Origin: Comamonas sp. SCN 65-56
GTDB taxonomy: Bacteria; Pseudomonadota; Gammaproteobacteria; Burkholderiales; Burkholderiaceae_C
Assembly: GCF_001724135.1 (NCBI RefSeq)
Contig: NZ_MEDS01000008.1
Span: 186,001-250,000 of the forward strand
Direction: 5' to 3'
Length of the DNA stretch: 64,000 nucleotides
Below are positions 44,768 to 54,898 of this stretch, piece after piece. The first letter of the stretch is position 1, and every line of letters begins with the position of its first letter. Both the position numbers and the translations under genes were made by a program. The notes beneath the pieces are model-generated. The model saw only the letters and a program-made list of their open reading frames with translations. It did no database searches and was not told the origin of the DNA.

Positions 44768-46363
44768 TCAGCGCATGCCGCGTGAACGGGATGCACCGGC
44801 ACGGCCACCGGTGCGTGGCCGTTCGCGGTTCTGCGATTCGCCGCGGCGGCCGGCCGGCGCAAACCGCCCTTCGCCAAAGGCCGCCTGCGGACCGCGTTGG
44901 TCGTCCCTACGATGGCTGAAACCTTCGCGGCGCTGGCCGCCGCCATACCCCGGCCGACCACCACCATGGCCCCGGCCTGCGCCTTCCGGCCGGCGAGCGT
45001 GCATCGGCTGCGGCGGGCGCTGCGTGGGCTCCAGCCCCGGCACCACGGCAGTTTCAAACGGCTGGCGGGTAAAGGCTTCGATATCGAAAATGCGGCGGCG
45101 ATCGCGGAATTCAGCGAAGGTGACAGCCTGACCCTGGCGCCCGGCCCGGCCCGTGCGGCCGATGCGGTGCGTGTAGTCCTCGGCCTTCATCGGCAGGCCG
45201 AAATTAAAGACGTGGGTGATGGTGGGCACATCAATACCGCGTGCCGCGACGTCGGTGGCCACCAGAATCTGCACCTCGCCGCGGCGCAACGCCATCAGGC
45301 GGCGGTTGCGCAGACCCTGGCTGAGCGCACCGTGCAACGCGACAGCCGAAAAACCCGCCTGCTGCAAATCGCCAGCCAATGCGTCGCACTCGATCTGCGT
45401 GCTGGCAAAGACGATGGCCTGGTCCATCTGGGCATCGCGCAGCCAGTGATCGAGCAGCGCGCGCTTGTGCTGCGCGTTGTCCGCCCAGTAGAGCACCTGC
45501 TTGATGTTTTCGTGCTTTTCCTGCGGCGAGTCGATCTGCACGCGCTGCACGCCCGAGCCGCCGTCGTGCATCACGCGCATCGCCAGTTGCTGGATGCGCG
45601 GCGCAAAGGTGGCCGAGAACATCATGGTCTGATGGCGCTGCGCAGTGAGGCGGTGAACCTCGGCCAGATCATCGGAAAAGCCCAGATCGAGCATGCGGTC
45701 GGCCTCGTCGACGACGAGAAACTGCACCTCGTCCAGTTTGAGCTGGCCGGAGCGTTGCAGGTCCAGCAGGCGCCCGGGCGTGGCCACCACCAAGTTGGCA
45801 TTCTGCAGTTGCGCAATCTGCCGCTGGTAGGGCATGCCGCCGACAACGCTGGCGATGCGCAGACCCTTGCAATGCTGCACCAGGTCAACCGCATCGTGCG
45901 CCACCTGCTGCGCCAGTTCGCGCGTGGGACACAGCACCAGCGCACCCGGCACAGCGGGCTCGAAATGGCGCGCCATCAGGGGATTCTTGCGCTTGGGGCG
46001 CTTGGGCAGCGGCTGGCCCTTGGCCTCGGCCTCGGCGCAGGCGCGTTCGAACGCGGCGCGCCCCTGGGCTGCTTTCTGCTCATGCTGCGCCAGCAGGGTA
46101 TGGAGCACCGGCAGCAGGAAGGCGGCCGTCTTGCCGCTGCCCGTCTGGCTGGAAACCATGAGTTCAATGAAGCCATCCTGGCTGGCGCCCTGGCCCATGG
46201 CCAGCGGAATCACCTTGGCCTGCACGGCCGTGGGATCGGTAAAGCCAAGGCTGTTCACGGCCTGCAGCAGTTCGGGCGCAAGGCCCAGGGGAACGAAGCC
46301 GCTCGCGGCAACAGAAGGGGAAGCAGGCGCGTCAGCGCCCGCAAGGATTGCGGTGTCTGTCAT
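44768..46363 (-). CDS. rhlE: DEAD-box RNA helicase RhlE-type
   Basis: 531 residues. Motifs: Q motif region LGFTDPTAVQAKVIPLAMGQ, I SSQTGSGKT, Ia PTRELAQQ, II VVDEADRMLDLGF, III FSATFA, V ATDVAARGIDVP, VI HRIGRTGRAGR. An insertion rich in Lys/Arg/Pro (~95-135) lies between motifs I and Ia, and a low-complexity RG/GG tail (GRGHGGGRPGYGGGQRRE) binds RNA non-specifically. It acts in RNA remodelling, ribosome assembly and decay. The 5' leader is long and structured, suggesting autoregulation or cold control. Confidence 0.93.
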   Translation of the reverse strand: MTDTAILAGADAPASPSVAASGFVPLGLAPELLQAVNSLGFTDPTAVQAKVIPLAMGQGASQDGFIELMVSSQTGSGKTAAFLLPVLHTLLAQHEQKAAQGRAAFERACAEAEAKGQPLPKRPKRKNPLMARHFEPAVPGALVLCPTRELAQQVAHDAVDLVQHCKGLRIASVVGGMPYQRQIAQLQNANLVVATPGRLLDLQRSGQLKLDEVQFLVVDEADRMLDLGFSDDLAEVHRLTAQRHQTMMFSATFAPRIQQLAMRVMHDGGSGVQRVQIDSPQEKHENIKQVLYWADNAQHKRALLDHWLRDAQMDQAIVFASTQIECDALAGDLQQAGFSAVALHGALSQGLRNRRLMALRRGEVQILVATDVAARGIDVPTITHVFNFGLPMKAEDYTHRIGRTGRAGRQGQAVTFAEFRDRRRIFDIEAFTRQPFETAVVPGLEPTQRPPQPMHARRPEGAGRGHGGGRPGYGGGQRREGFSHRRDDQRGPQAAFGEGRFAPAGRRGESQNRERPRTGGRAGASRSRGMR

Positions 46364-46398
46364 GGTGATGGAGGCCGCGCGGATATTGCCCGCGCCAG

Positions 46399-46437
46399 CC
46401 GTCAGAGGGTCATGAAAAAACATCAACCATCTGACGG
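46399..46437 (-). promoter_or_regulatory. stem-loop in the rhlE 5' leader
   Basis: CCGTCAGA pairs perfectly with TCTGACGG, with an inner partial stem (GGT/ACC, ATG/CAT) and a six-U loop in the minus-strand RNA, ~35 nt before the rhlE start. A U-rich loop on a strong stem is a plausible site for helicase, RNase E or Hfq action. Confidence 0.45.
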
Positions 46438-46550
46438 GAACCGAATGCTCGTCACGAGCGCCCGGATGGGCCGTTCATGCTGGCGGCTATGCCAGCGACC
46501 CGGTGTGAGAAGGGAGATGCACAAATTGCGCTGTTTCGCGCAAGCCGGCT

Positions 46551-46579
46551 ATTGTCGCACGATCAGGGTTTACCCGCAA
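46551..46579 (-). promoter_or_regulatory. putative rhlE promoter
   Basis: On the minus strand TTGCGG and GACAAT are 17 bp apart. The start of transcription near 46544 would give a ~180-nt leader. The region between rhlE and orn (230 bp) holds no gene. Confidence 0.35.
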
Positions 46580-46593
46580 GTGCCAAACGCGGT

Positions 46594-47172
46594 TCAGGCC
46601 TGCAGAAAGTGCCTTCGGTAATGTTCCAGCTCGTCGATGGACTCATGCACATCCGCCAACGCGGTGTGCTTCTGCGCCTTCTTGAAGGACTCGGCAACGG
46701 CAGGCTTCCAGCGCTTGGCCAGTTCCTTGAGCGTGCTGACGTCGATGTTGCGGTAGTGAAAATACGCCTCCAGTTTGGGCATGTACTTCACCAGAAAACG
46801 CCGGTCCTGCCCTATGGTGCTGCCGCACATCGGGGTGCTGTTCTTGGGCACGTAGCGCTTGATGCATTGGAGTATCTCTTCCTCGGCTTGCGCTTCGGTG
46901 AGCGTGGAGGCGCGCACCTTGTCGATCAAACCACTCTTGCCATGCGTGCCTTTGTTCCAGGCGTCCATGGCGTTCAGCAGCGCATCGCTCTGGTGGATGA
47001 CCAGCACCGGGCCCTCCACGCGGGGTGTGAGCTGCGGGCCGGTGATGATGATGGCAATCTCCAGCAGGCGCTCCTTTTCGGGCTCAAGGCCCGACATTTC
47101 GCAGTCCAGCCAGACCAGGTTCTGGTCGGATTTGGCCAATGCCGCTGATGCGGTCAAAGTGGGTTCAGTCAT
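46594..47172 (-). CDS. orn: oligoribonuclease
   Basis: 192-residue DEDDh exonuclease that degrades 2-5-nt RNAs and pGpG from c-di-GMP turnover. Motifs: [20 protein letters not shown] (DxE), [19 protein letters not shown] and [14 protein letters not shown] (H-x4-D). The start MTEPTLT is preferred over two Met codons just upstream. It is divergent from the M48 protease gene, 43 bp apart. Confidence 0.96.
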   Translation of the reverse strand: MTEPTLTASAALAKSDQNLVWLDCEMSGLEPEKERLLEIAIIITGPQLTPRVEGPVLVIHQSDALLNAMDAWNKGTHGKSGLIDKVRASTLTEAQAEEEILQCIKRYVPKNSTPMCGSTIGQDRRFLVKYMPKLEAYFHYRNIDVSTLKELAKRWKPAVAESFKKAQKHTALADVHESIDELEHYRRHFLQA

Positions 47173-47215
47173 GGCCGCCATTGTCGCCCAAGGCATGCCC
47201 TACACTGGCACCCCC

Positions 47216-48493
47216 ATGCCATCACTGCTCTCTCCTTCGCTGCTGTTCACCTACCTGTTTGCTGCGGCGCTCGTCGCCGGGCTGCTGCTCAAGGTCTGGC
47301 TGGCCAGTCGCCAGATACGATCGGTGGCGCAGCATCAGGGCGAAGTGCCGACCGCGTTCGCCGGCCACATCAGCCTTGCCGCCCACCAGCGCGCGGCGGG
47401 CTACACCATTGCCAAGACGCGCCTGGGCCTGCAGGAGCTGGCCGTCTCCAGCGCAGTGCTGCTGGGCTGGACGCTGCTGGGCGGCCTGAATGCGCTCAAC
47501 CAGGCGCTACTCGGCTGGCTCGGCGGTGGCATGTGGCAGCAGCTGACGCTGCTCGCGTGCTTCGCCCTGATCGGCGGGCTCATCGACCTGCCCTTGGGCT
47601 GGTACAAGACCTTTGTGGTTGAGCAGCGCTGGGGTTTCAACCAGATGACCCCGGGACTGTGGCTTTCGGACCTCGCCAAATCGACGCTGGTGGGCGCGCT
47701 GATCGGCCTGCCGCTGGCCGCGCTGATCCTATGGCTCATGCAGGCGGCCGGCGCACTCTGGTGGCTCTGGGCCTGGGGCGTGCTGGTGGCCTTCAATCTG
47801 GTGATGATGGTGGTCTACCCGTTGTGGATCGCGCCGCTGTTCAACCGCTTCCAGCCGCTGGAAGATGAAAACCTCAAGAGCCGTATCGCGGCACTGATGC
47901 AGCGCTGCGGCTTCAAGGCCAGTGGTTTTTTCGTCATGGACGGCAGTCGGCGCAGTGCGCACGCCAATGCCTATTTCACGGGGCTGGGTCGCGCCAAGCG
48001 GGTAGTGTTCTTCGACACGCTGCTCAAGCAGCTCTCGCCCGACGAGGTGCAGGCAGTGCTGGCGCATGAGCTCGGCCACTTCAAGCACAAGCATGTGCTG
48101 CGCCGCATGGTCGGCCTGTTTGTCATCAGCCTGCTCGGCTTCGCGCTACTGGGTTGGCTTGCCACGCGTGGCTGGTTCTACACCGGCCTGGGCGTGCAGC
48201 CCAACCTCACGCTGGACGGCAGCGCACCGAACAACGCGCTGGCGCTGCTGCTGTTTATGCTGGCGCTGCCGGTGTTCACCGTCTTCGTCACGCCGCTGCT
48301 GGCCCAGCTCTCGCGCCGCGACGAGTTCCAGGCCGATGCCTATGCGTCAGCGCAGGCCAGCCGCAACGATCTGCGCAGCGCCCTGCTCAAGCTCTACCAG
48401 GACAACGCCTCCACGCTCACGCCCGACCCCGTGTACGCTTCGTTCTATTACTCCCACCCTCCGGCCAGCGAGCGCCTGGCGCATCTGGCCTGA
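47216..48493 (+). CDS. M48-family integral membrane metalloprotease (Ste24/CAAX protease-like)
   Basis: 425 residues with about seven helices. The Zn site HELGHFKHKH (HExxH) and downstream Glu in RRDEFQADAYAS are intact. The family includes CAAX prenyl protease 1 and bacterial envelope quality-control proteases. It overlaps nothing but is only 8 bp from the pterin dehydratase gene, with which it forms an operon including rsgA. Substrates are unknown. Confidence 0.9.
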   Translation: MPSLLSPSLLFTYLFAAALVAGLLLKVWLASRQIRSVAQHQGEVPTAFAGHISLAAHQRAAGYTIAKTRLGLQELAVSSAVLLGWTLLGGLNALNQALLGWLGGGMWQQLTLLACFALIGGLIDLPLGWYKTFVVEQRWGFNQMTPGLWLSDLAKSTLVGALIGLPLAALILWLMQAAGALWWLWAWGVLVAFNLVMMVVYPLWIAPLFNRFQPLEDENLKSRIAALMQRCGFKASGFFVMDGSRRSAHANAYFTGLGRAKRVVFFDTLLKQLSPDEVQAVLAHELGHFKHKHVLRRMVGLFVISLLGFALLGWLATRGWFYTGLGVQPNLTLDGSAPNNALALLLFMLALPVFTVFVTPLLAQLSRRDEFQADAYASAQASRNDLRSALLKLYQDNASTLTPDPVYASFYYSHPPASERLAHLA

Positions 48494-48501
48494 GCCATAC
48501 C

Positions 48502-48837
48502 ATGACTTCTTCTTTCCCTAAAAAAGACTGGTCTACGCAGACCAGACGTGCGCTGACAGCTACGGAAGTCGTAACACAACTGGCGGACCTCAGCGGCTGG
48601 GCGCTGCAAGGCGACGGCGCGCAGGTGGCCATTGCCAAGACCTACCACTTCGCCAATTACTTTGAAACCATGGCCTTCGTCAATGCCGTAGCCTTCATCG
48701 CGCATGCGCAGGACCACCACCCTGACCTCTCTGTGCACTACAACCGCTGCGTCGTGAGCCTGAATACGCACGATGCAGGCGGCATCTCGGCGACTGACAT
48801 CGAGTGCGCACGCAAGATGGACGCCTTGCTGGTGTGA
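48502..48837 (+). CDS. 4a-hydroxytetrahydrobiopterin dehydratase (pterin-4a-carbinolamine dehydratase)
   Basis: 111 residues. The active-site signature AHAQDHHPDLSVHYNRCVVS is complete. It regenerates pterin cofactor for aromatic amino acid hydroxylases, though no phenylalanine hydroxylase gene is in the window. The next gene's GTG start overlaps its stop (GTGA). Confidence 0.93.
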   Translation: MTSSFPKKDWSTQTRRALTATEVVTQLADLSGWALQGDGAQVAIAKTYHFANYFETMAFVNAVAFIAHAQDHHPDLSVHYNRCVVSLNTHDAGGISATDIECARKMDALLV

Positions 48838-49775
48838 GCGCCTCCACCGGCCTGGTGGTGGCCGCGCATGGCCGCCACTGCGTCGTCGAGACGCCCGACG
48901 GCAAGCGGCGCATCTGCCATCCGCGCGGCAAGAAAAGCCTGGCTGTCGTCGGCGATCAGGTGCTCTGGCAAAGCGCTCGCCACGGTGATGGCGAAGGCAC
49001 GGTAGAGCAGGTGCTCGAACGCCGCAACCTGCTCTACCGCCAGGACGATGTCCGCAGCAAATCCTTCGCGGCCAACCTCGATCAGGTGCTGATCCTGCTG
49101 GCAGCCGAGCCCGTATTCTCCGAAGGCCTGCTGGCGCGCGCACTGATCGCCAGCGAGGCGGCCGGCGTCACCCCGTTGATCGCACTCAACAAAAGCGATC
49201 TGGTCACGCCATTCGCCACCGCCTGGGAACGGCTCTGGACCTACCGCCACATGGGAGGTGATGGCACAGGCGCGCACCATTACCGCGTGCTGCCGCTTTC
49301 GCTCACGCAGTCGGGCGCGGTCGATCGCAAGGCCCTGCTCGCGCTGCTCACGGGCAAGACCACGCTGGTGCTCGGCCCCTCGGGTGCGGGCAAGAGCACG
49401 CTGGTGAATCTGCTCGTGCCGGGTGCGGCGGCGCAAACGGGCGAGATCTCACAGGCCCTCGGCTCGGGCAAGCACACCACCACCACGACCACGTTGTACT
49501 GGCTGGATGGCGAGCGGCGCAGCGCGCTGATCGACTCGCCGGGCTTTCAGTCCTTCGGTCTTAACCACATCGCAGCCACGGATCTTGCGCGGCTGATGCC
49601 TGACATGGCCTTGCACCTGGGCGGCTGCCGCTTCTACAACTGCACCCACCTGCATGAGCCCGGCTGCGCGGTGCTGTCGCAAGTGGCCGAGGGGCGAACG
49701 CCAGGCCTCATCAGCCCGCTGCGCCATCGCATCTACCGCGAACTGTTCGCAGAGCTGGGCACCAGGCCCTATTGA
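48834..49775 (+). CDS. rsgA: ribosome small subunit-dependent GTPase A
   Basis: 313-residue circularly permuted GTPase. An OB-fold is at ~1-75; the G motifs run in order G4 ALNKSDL, G1 GPSGAGKST and G3 DSPGFQSFG; the Zn-finger C..C.H..EPGC ([15 protein letters not shown]) follows. It matures the 30S subunit by releasing RbfA. Starts at GTG overlapping the preceding stop. The 138 bp after it carries the katA leader with an ATCGG-N5-CCGAT hairpin. Confidence 0.95.
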   Translation: MSASTGLVVAAHGRHCVVETPDGKRRICHPRGKKSLAVVGDQVLWQSARHGDGEGTVEQVLERRNLLYRQDDVRSKSFAANLDQVLILLAAEPVFSEGLLARALIASEAAGVTPLIALNKSDLVTPFATAWERLWTYRHMGGDGTGAHHYRVLPLSLTQSGAVDRKALLALLTGKTTLVLGPSGAGKSTLVNLLVPGAAAQTGEISQALGSGKHTTTTTTLYWLDGERRSALIDSPGFQSFGLNHIAATDLARLMPDMALHLGGCRFYNCTHLHEPGCAVLSQVAEGRTPGLISPLRHRIYRELFAELGTRPY

Positions 49776-49912
49776 GGGTAGTTCGCCGCACGCAAAGAGA
49801 CTCTTGCCTATCGCAGCGATCAAGAATATTCAACCACCAGGCGCCCGCTTTTTCTTACGATGCTCCCATCGGTTTCGCCGATCTTTGCAAACCTTGTCTG
49901 TTGGAGCCACTC

Positions 49913-51442
49913 ATGCAGGAAAAATCCCCCAAGTGCCCCGTCACCCACCTGACGACCGACTTTGGCGCCCCGGTGGCCAGCAACCGCGACAGCCTGACGG
50001 CAGGCAGCCGCGGCCCGCTGCTGGCGCAGGACGTCTGGCTGAATGAAAAACTGGCCAACTTCGTGCGCGAGGTCATCCCCGAGCGGCGCATGCATGCCAA
50101 GGGCTCGGGGGCTTTTGGCACCTTCACGGTGACCAAGGACATCACCCAGTACACCCGCGCCAAGATCTTCGAGAAGGTGGGCAAGCAGACCGAAATGTTC
50201 GCCCGCTTCACCACCGTGGCCGGCGAGCGCGGCGCGGCCGATGCCGAGCGCGACATCCGCGGCTTTGCCCTGAAGTTCTACACCGAGGAGGGCAACTGGG
50301 ACATGGTGGGCAACAACACGCCGGTGTTCTTCATCCGCGACCCGCGCCAGTTCCCCGACCTGAACAAGGCCGTCAAGCGCGATCCGAAAACCAATCTGCG
50401 CAGCGCCACCAACAACTGGGACTACTGGACGCTGCTGCCCGAAGCGCTGCACCAGATCACCATCGTCATGAGCGAGCGCGGCATTCCGGCGAGCTACCGC
50501 CACATGCACGGCTTTGGCTCGCACACCTACAGCTTCTGGAACGCGGCCGGCGAGCGCTTCTGGGTCAAGTTCCACTTCAAGACGCAGCAGGGCATCAAGA
50601 ATTTGACCGACGCCGAGGCCGAGGCGCTGATCGGCAAGGACCGCGAAAGCCACCAGCGCGACCTGTTCGACGCCATTGCCCGCGGCGACTTCCCCAAGTG
50701 GACGATGTACGTGCAGGTCATGCCCGAGGCTGATGCCGACAAGGTGGCCTACCACCCGTTCGACCTGACCAAGGTCTGGCCGCACGCCGACTACCCGCTG
50801 ATCGAGGTCGGCGAGTTTGCGCTGAACAAGAACCCCGAGAACTTCTTCCTGGACGTGGAGCAGTCGGCGTTCTCGCCCAGCAACCTGGTGCCGGGCATCG
50901 GCGTCTCGCCAGACCGCATGCTGCAGGCGCGGCTGTTTAACTACGCCGATGCGCAGCGCTACCGCCTGGGCGTGAATCACCAGCGGATCCCGGTGAACAA
51001 GGCACGCTGCCCGGTGCACAGCAACCACCGCGACGGCAGCGGCCGGGTGGACGCCAACTATGGCGCAGCCCCGCACTACGAGCCCAACAGCTTTGGCCAG
51101 TGGCAGGCGCAGCCTGAATTTGCCGAGCCGCCTTTGCGCATCAGCGGCGACGCCCAGCATTGGAGCTTCCATGAGGACGACAGCAACTACTTCCAGCAGC
51201 CAGGCGACCTGTTCCGCCTGATGACTCATGCCCAAAAGCAGGCGCTGTTTGGCAACACTGGCCGGGGCATGGGCGACGCGCCCGAGTTCGTCAAGCACCG
51301 CCATATCCGCAACTGCCATGCCGCTGACCCGGCCTATGGCGCGGGCGTGGCCAAGGCGCTGGGGCTGGATCTGGCGCGCGCGCTGGCGTCGAAGAAGGAC
51401 GACCCGATGTTTGGCAATTCGCTGGTAGCGCTACCGGTTTGA
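49913..51442 (+). CDS. katA: monofunctional haem catalase (clade 3-type, KatA)
   Basis: 509 residues. Distal His in [17 protein letters not shown], distal Asn in [14 protein letters not shown], proximal Tyr in [22 protein letters not shown]-region residues downstream. No signal peptide, so cytoplasmic hydrogen peroxide removal. TTGGAG is well placed before the ATG; longer upstream frames have no RBS. The last 12 bp overlap the convergent hisC 3' end. Confidence 0.96.
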   Translation: MQEKSPKCPVTHLTTDFGAPVASNRDSLTAGSRGPLLAQDVWLNEKLANFVREVIPERRMHAKGSGAFGTFTVTKDITQYTRAKIFEKVGKQTEMFARFTTVAGERGAADAERDIRGFALKFYTEEGNWDMVGNNTPVFFIRDPRQFPDLNKAVKRDPKTNLRSATNNWDYWTLLPEALHQITIVMSERGIPASYRHMHGFGSHTYSFWNAAGERFWVKFHFKTQQGIKNLTDAEAEALIGKDRESHQRDLFDAIARGDFPKWTMYVQVMPEADADKVAYHPFDLTKVWPHADYPLIEVGEFALNKNPENFFLDVEQSAFSPSNLVPGIGVSPDRMLQARLFNYADAQRYRLGVNHQRIPVNKARCPVHSNHRDGSGRVDANYGAAPHYEPNSFGQWQAQPEFAEPPLRISGDAQHWSFHEDDSNYFQQPGDLFRLMTHAQKQALFGNTGRGMGDAPEFVKHRHIRNCHAADPAYGAGVAKALGLDLARALASKKDDPMFGNSLVALPV

Positions 51443-52525
51443 CCCCAGAAGCGCCGTCAACGCCTGCACCAGCGCATCGCACTGCGTCGGCGTGCCGATG
51501 CTGATGCGCAGATAAGGTGCAATGCGCTGCGGCCGCGCGAAGTGGCGCACCAGCACCGCGCGCTCGCGCAGCTGCGCCGCCAGCTGCGCGCCATCGCACT
51601 CGGGGTGGCGCACGAAAAGGAAATTGGCCTGCGAAGGCAGCACCTCAAAGCCCAGGCGCGCAAGCGCCTGCGCCAATCCATCACGGCTGCGCATGACGGC
51701 ATGGCGGGTTTCATCAAAATACGTCACGTCCTGCACCGCAGCGCGAGCGCCGGCCTGGGCCAGTCGGTCAAGTGGGTAGGAGTTGAAGCTGTCTTTCACG
51801 CGCGTGAGCGCATCGATCAGCGGCGACTGCCCGAAGGCTGCACCCACCCGCAGCCCGGCGAGCGAACGCGACTTGGACAGGGTGTGCACCACCAGCAGGT
51901 TCGGATGGCACGCCACCAGCCCGACCGCGCTCTCGCCGCCGAAATCCACATAGGCTTCGTCCACCAGCACCAAGCGCTGCGGGCAGGCAGCCAGCAGCCG
52001 CTCGATCTGCGCAAGCGGCAAACCCATCCCCGTGGGCGCGTTCGGGTTGGCCAGTGCGATGCCTGCGCATGGCCCTTGCGCGGCGCGCGCGGCCAAGGCG
52101 TCCACATCGACCGCCAGCCCGGCATCCAGGGGCTGCAGTTCAGCGCTGATACCCCACAGCCCGCAGTACACGCGGTAGAAGCTGTAGGTGATGTCCGGCA
52201 TCAGAAGCGGCTCGCCTGCATGCTGGAAAAACGCGAAGAAGGCATGCGCCAGCACTTCGTCCGAGCCATTGCCCACGAAGACCTGATCCGTCTGCAACCC
52301 ATGAGCGACTGCCAGCGCCTCGCGCAGCGCAAGCGATTGCGGATCGGGGTAGAGCTGCAGGCCCTCGCGTGCGGCTGCCTCGATGGCCGCAATGACACGC
52401 GGCGACGGCGGGTAGGGGTTTTCGTTGGTGTTGAGTTTCACCAGACCGGCGATGCGCGGCTGCTCGCCAGGAACGTAGGGCTCAAGCCGGCCAACGATAG
52501 GACTGCACAGTGATGGGATAGGCAC
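51431..52525 (-). CDS. hisC: histidinol-phosphate aminotransferase
   Basis: 364-residue class I PLP aminotransferase: [18 protein letters not shown] at the N-terminus, [32 protein letters not shown] and PLP lysine in [15 protein letters not shown]. It transaminates imidazole-acetol phosphate in histidine synthesis. It is outside a his operon, and a paralogue elsewhere is possible. The stop lies within the katA 3' end. Confidence 0.93.
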   Translation of the reverse strand: MPIPSLCSPIVGRLEPYVPGEQPRIAGLVKLNTNENPYPPSPRVIAAIEAAAREGLQLYPDPQSLALREALAVAHGLQTDQVFVGNGSDEVLAHAFFAFFQHAGEPLLMPDITYSFYRVYCGLWGISAELQPLDAGLAVDVDALAARAAQGPCAGIALANPNAPTGMGLPLAQIERLLAACPQRLVLVDEAYVDFGGESAVGLVACHPNLLVVHTLSKSRSLAGLRVGAAFGQSPLIDALTRVKDSFNSYPLDRLAQAGARAAVQDVTYFDETRHAVMRSRDGLAQALARLGFEVLPSQANFLFVRHPECDGAQLAAQLRERAVLVRHFARPQRIAPYLRISIGTPTQCDALVQALTALLGSNR

Positions 52526-52536
52526 GCAGATTATCC

Positions 52537-52586
52537 TGATTTGATAGCTATCAGCGCATGCTGCAAAAGCGCTGGTGGCGATTTTT
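52537..52586. repeat. dispersed palindromic repeat between hisC and the CobD/CbiB-like gene
   Basis: TTGATAGCTATCAGCGCATG then AAAAGCGCTGGTGGCGATTTTT. The ATAGCT, GCGC, AAGCGCT and GG-GCG blocks match the copies at 3906, 9385 and 36423. It fills the intergenic gap. Confidence 0.7.
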
Positions 52587-52594
52587 ACTTGTTT

Positions 52595-53575
52595 TCAGCC
52601 CAGCAGGCGCGCCAGCGTCAGCAAGGCCAGCAGCAGCATCCAGACCACGACCGATCGCCACACCAGGCCGACCACGCTGCGCAGATGTGCCGCCTGCGGC
52701 TCCTGCCCGGGCGTGGCATCGCTGTCGCCGAGCGCGCCGCCGGCCTCAAAGCCGGCGTCCGCCGCACCCCGCCCACGCAATGCGACGCCGCCCAGGCGCA
52801 CGCCTATGGCACCAGCCGTTGCGGCCAGCACCACGCCATCGTTGTCCCCCGGAAAGCGCTGCGCGTGAAAGCGCCAGCCTTCGATCGCGTCCTCGAAACT
52901 GCCGACAACGGCGAAGCACAGCGCGGTCAGGCGCGCAGGCAGCCAGTCGATCACCGTCCATGCCCGCTCTGCCGCCTGCACCAGCGACTGGCTGGGCGGA
53001 TGTTCCGGCAATGGCACGCCCGCGCCCCAATGGCGTGCCGCGAACTCCGCCATGCGATACAGCACCGCCCCGCTGGGACCCAGCCCCAGCGCCGCAAACC
53101 CGGCAAACCACGCCAACACGCCAAACACATGGCGATGCGCGGCGATCACCGAGTACTCGATGACGTGGCGCACGATCTCGCTGCGCGGCAGTTGATCCAC
53201 TTCCACCTGCTTCCAGTGCGCGAGCGCTTGGCGCGCTCGCTGCACATCGCCTTCTTCAAGGGCATCACGGATCGCGGTGAAATGGTGGCTGAATTGGCGA
53301 AAACCCAGCGTGACGTAAAGCACGGCGACATTCCAGACCAGCGCCAGAGGCCAGCCCACCCAATGCAGCAGCGCCCAATACACCACCAGCGCCATCAGTG
53401 GCGGCACCGCCACCGCCAGCGTCCAGGTAATCCAGCCGTGCGACAGACTGCCGGCGTCGAAATTGCGCCGCGCCGACAGCGCCCATGCACGCAAGCCCTC
53501 GTGAATGGGATTGCTGCGCGCCAAGGGGCGCGCCTGCTCGATCAGCAGCGCCAGCAAGATGGCAAAAAAACTCAT
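52595..53575 (-). CDS. CobD/CbiB-family membrane protein
   Basis: 326 residues with about four helices, beginning SFFAILLALLIEQARPL. It resembles AmpE/CobD-type proteins annotated CobD/CbiB in Burkholderiales (FRQFSHHFTAIRDALEEGD, ERAWTVIDWLPARLTALCFA). True CbiB makes adenosylcobinamide phosphate, but no cobalamin genes are present here, so the assignment is by family only. Confidence 0.85.
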   Translation of the reverse strand: MSFFAILLALLIEQARPLARSNPIHEGLRAWALSARRNFDAGSLSHGWITWTLAVAVPPLMALVVYWALLHWVGWPLALVWNVAVLYVTLGFRQFSHHFTAIRDALEEGDVQRARQALAHWKQVEVDQLPRSEIVRHVIEYSVIAAHRHVFGVLAWFAGFAALGLGPSGAVLYRMAEFAARHWGAGVPLPEHPPSQSLVQAAERAWTVIDWLPARLTALCFAVVGSFEDAIEGWRFHAQRFPGDNDGVVLAATAGAIGVRLGGVALRGRGAADAGFEAGGALGDSDATPGQEPQAAHLRSVVGLVWRSVVVWMLLLALLTLARLLG

Positions 53576-53615
53576 GCAGGCAATGATAGCGAGCCGCGCC
53601 CGCCGAACGCGCTCG

Positions 53616-54308
53616 TCAGGCGCTCATGAAACGGTAGAAGTTGCGCAGCATGCCCGCAGTGGCGCCCCAGATGAAGCGAGTCCTGCCGCCATCCTGGTAG
53701 GGCATCGCATACCACTCACGGCGCTGCCCCTGCCATTCAAATGCCTGACGCCGATGGTGCGCGGGGTCGAGCAGAAATTGCAGCGGTACCTCGAAGATAT
53801 CCGCCACCTCGTCCGGATTGGCGTGCAGGCGCGCCCCGGGCCTTACCAGCGCCACGACCGGTGTCACGATGAAGGACGAGCCCGTCACATAGGCCGGCAA
53901 GCTGCCCAGCACCTCGACCCCGTCGCTGTCCAGCCCCACTTCTTCGTGCGCCTCGCGCAGCGCGGTTGCCGCGGCATCCCTGTCCTGCGGGTCACTGCGC
54001 CCGCCCGGGAAAGCCACCTGCCCCGAGTGCGTGGACAGATGCTGGGTGCGCTCCGTAAGCAACACCGTGGGGCGCGCGTGCAGCACGATGGGCACCAGCA
54101 CCGCTGCATGGGCAGGCGCACGGTCCAGGAACTTGGGCTCGCGCTGAATTTCCGGCACCCAGTGCGGCGGGGCGGCAAAGCGCTGGCGCAGCGCGGCGAC
54201 GGTCTGCGCCGCGTCAGCGACCGGTGGCAGCCCATCCGGTTCCCCCACGAACGGCAACGCGCGCGGATCAAAACGCGGAAGCGTGAAAGGAGCGGCGGAC
54301 TTTTGCAC
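53616..54308 (-). CDS. NUDIX hydrolase, CoA pyrophosphatase-like
   Basis: 230 residues. The NUDIX box GGRSDPQDRD..ALREAHEEVGL is present, with Asp at the first Glu position, preceded by the TERTQHLSTHSGQVAFPGG signature (UPF0035 type) of CoA-cleaving NudL proteins. It probably hydrolyses CoA to 4'-phosphopantetheine and 3',5'-ADP. It follows the L19 operon terminator. Confidence 0.9.
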   Translation of the reverse strand: MQKSAAPFTLPRFDPRALPFVGEPDGLPPVADAAQTVAALRQRFAAPPHWVPEIQREPKFLDRAPAHAAVLVPIVLHARPTVLLTERTQHLSTHSGQVAFPGGRSDPQDRDAAATALREAHEEVGLDSDGVEVLGSLPAYVTGSSFIVTPVVALVRPGARLHANPDEVADIFEVPLQFLLDPAHHRRQAFEWQGQRREWYAMPYQDGGRTRFIWGATAGMLRNFYRFMSA

Positions 54309-54314
54309 GGAACC

Positions 54315-54356
54315 TCAAAAAACAAAAACCGCTACAGGCCTGCGCGCTGTAGCGGC
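54315..54356 (-). terminator. intrinsic terminator of the rpsP-rimM-trmD-rplS operon
   Basis: On the minus strand CCGCTACA pairs with TGTAGCGG across a 12-nt GC-rich loop, followed by T5-G-T6. It lies 40 bp after the rplS stop. Confidence 0.88.
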
Positions 54357-54396
54357 TTCGGGTGCGCTGCCAGCATGATCGTGGCAGCCAAGCCCA

Positions 54397-54783
54397 TCAG
54401 GCTTGAGTAGCGTCGCTGACCTTGACGCGCGAAGGCAGCTTTTCCTTGATGCGCGCCCGCTTGCCGCTCAGGCCGCGCAGGTAGTACAGTTTGGCGCGGC
54501 GCACATCGCCACGGCGCTTGACTTCAATCTTGGCGATCAACGGGCTGTAGGTCTGGAAGGTGCGCTCCACCCCTTCGCCATTGGAGATCTTGCGCACGAT
54601 GAAGCTGCTGTTCAGGCCGCGATTGCGCTTGGCAATCACCACGCCTTCGTAGGCCTGCATGCGCTTGCGCGTGCCTTCGACCACGTTGACGCTGACGATC
54701 AGCGTATCCCCCGGGGCAAAATCCGGGATCTGGCGGTTCAGGCGGGCAATTTCCTCTTGCTCGAGGGTCTGGATCAGGTTCAT
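54397..54783 (-). CDS. rplS: 50S ribosomal protein L19
   Basis: 128 residues. [60 protein letters not shown] and [20 protein letters not shown] are diagnostic. L19 sits at the 30S-50S interface. It is the last gene of the operon, 115 bp after trmD; the start MNLIQ is preferred over MDDTMNLIQ. Confidence 0.98.
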   Translation of the reverse strand: MNLIQTLEQEEIARLNRQIPDFAPGDTLIVSVNVVEGTRKRMQAYEGVVIAKRNRGLNSSFIVRKISNGEGVERTFQTYSPLIAKIEVKRRGDVRRAKLYYLRGLSGKRARIKEKLPSRVKVSDATQA

Positions 54784-54898
54784 GGTGTCATCCATCGATC
54801 ATGCCCGCGCCAAAATTGGCAGCGGCGCCCCGATTGGCGCCTTTGGTAGGCCATGGCCATTGCCACGGCGGCCGGGTAGAGGATCGAAAAGCTGTTGA

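Noticed and set aside
49776-49912. OxyR site upstream of katA
   Set aside because: Some ATCG/CGAT symmetry is visible, but the ATAG-N7-CTAT spacing of an OxyR site is not met convincingly.
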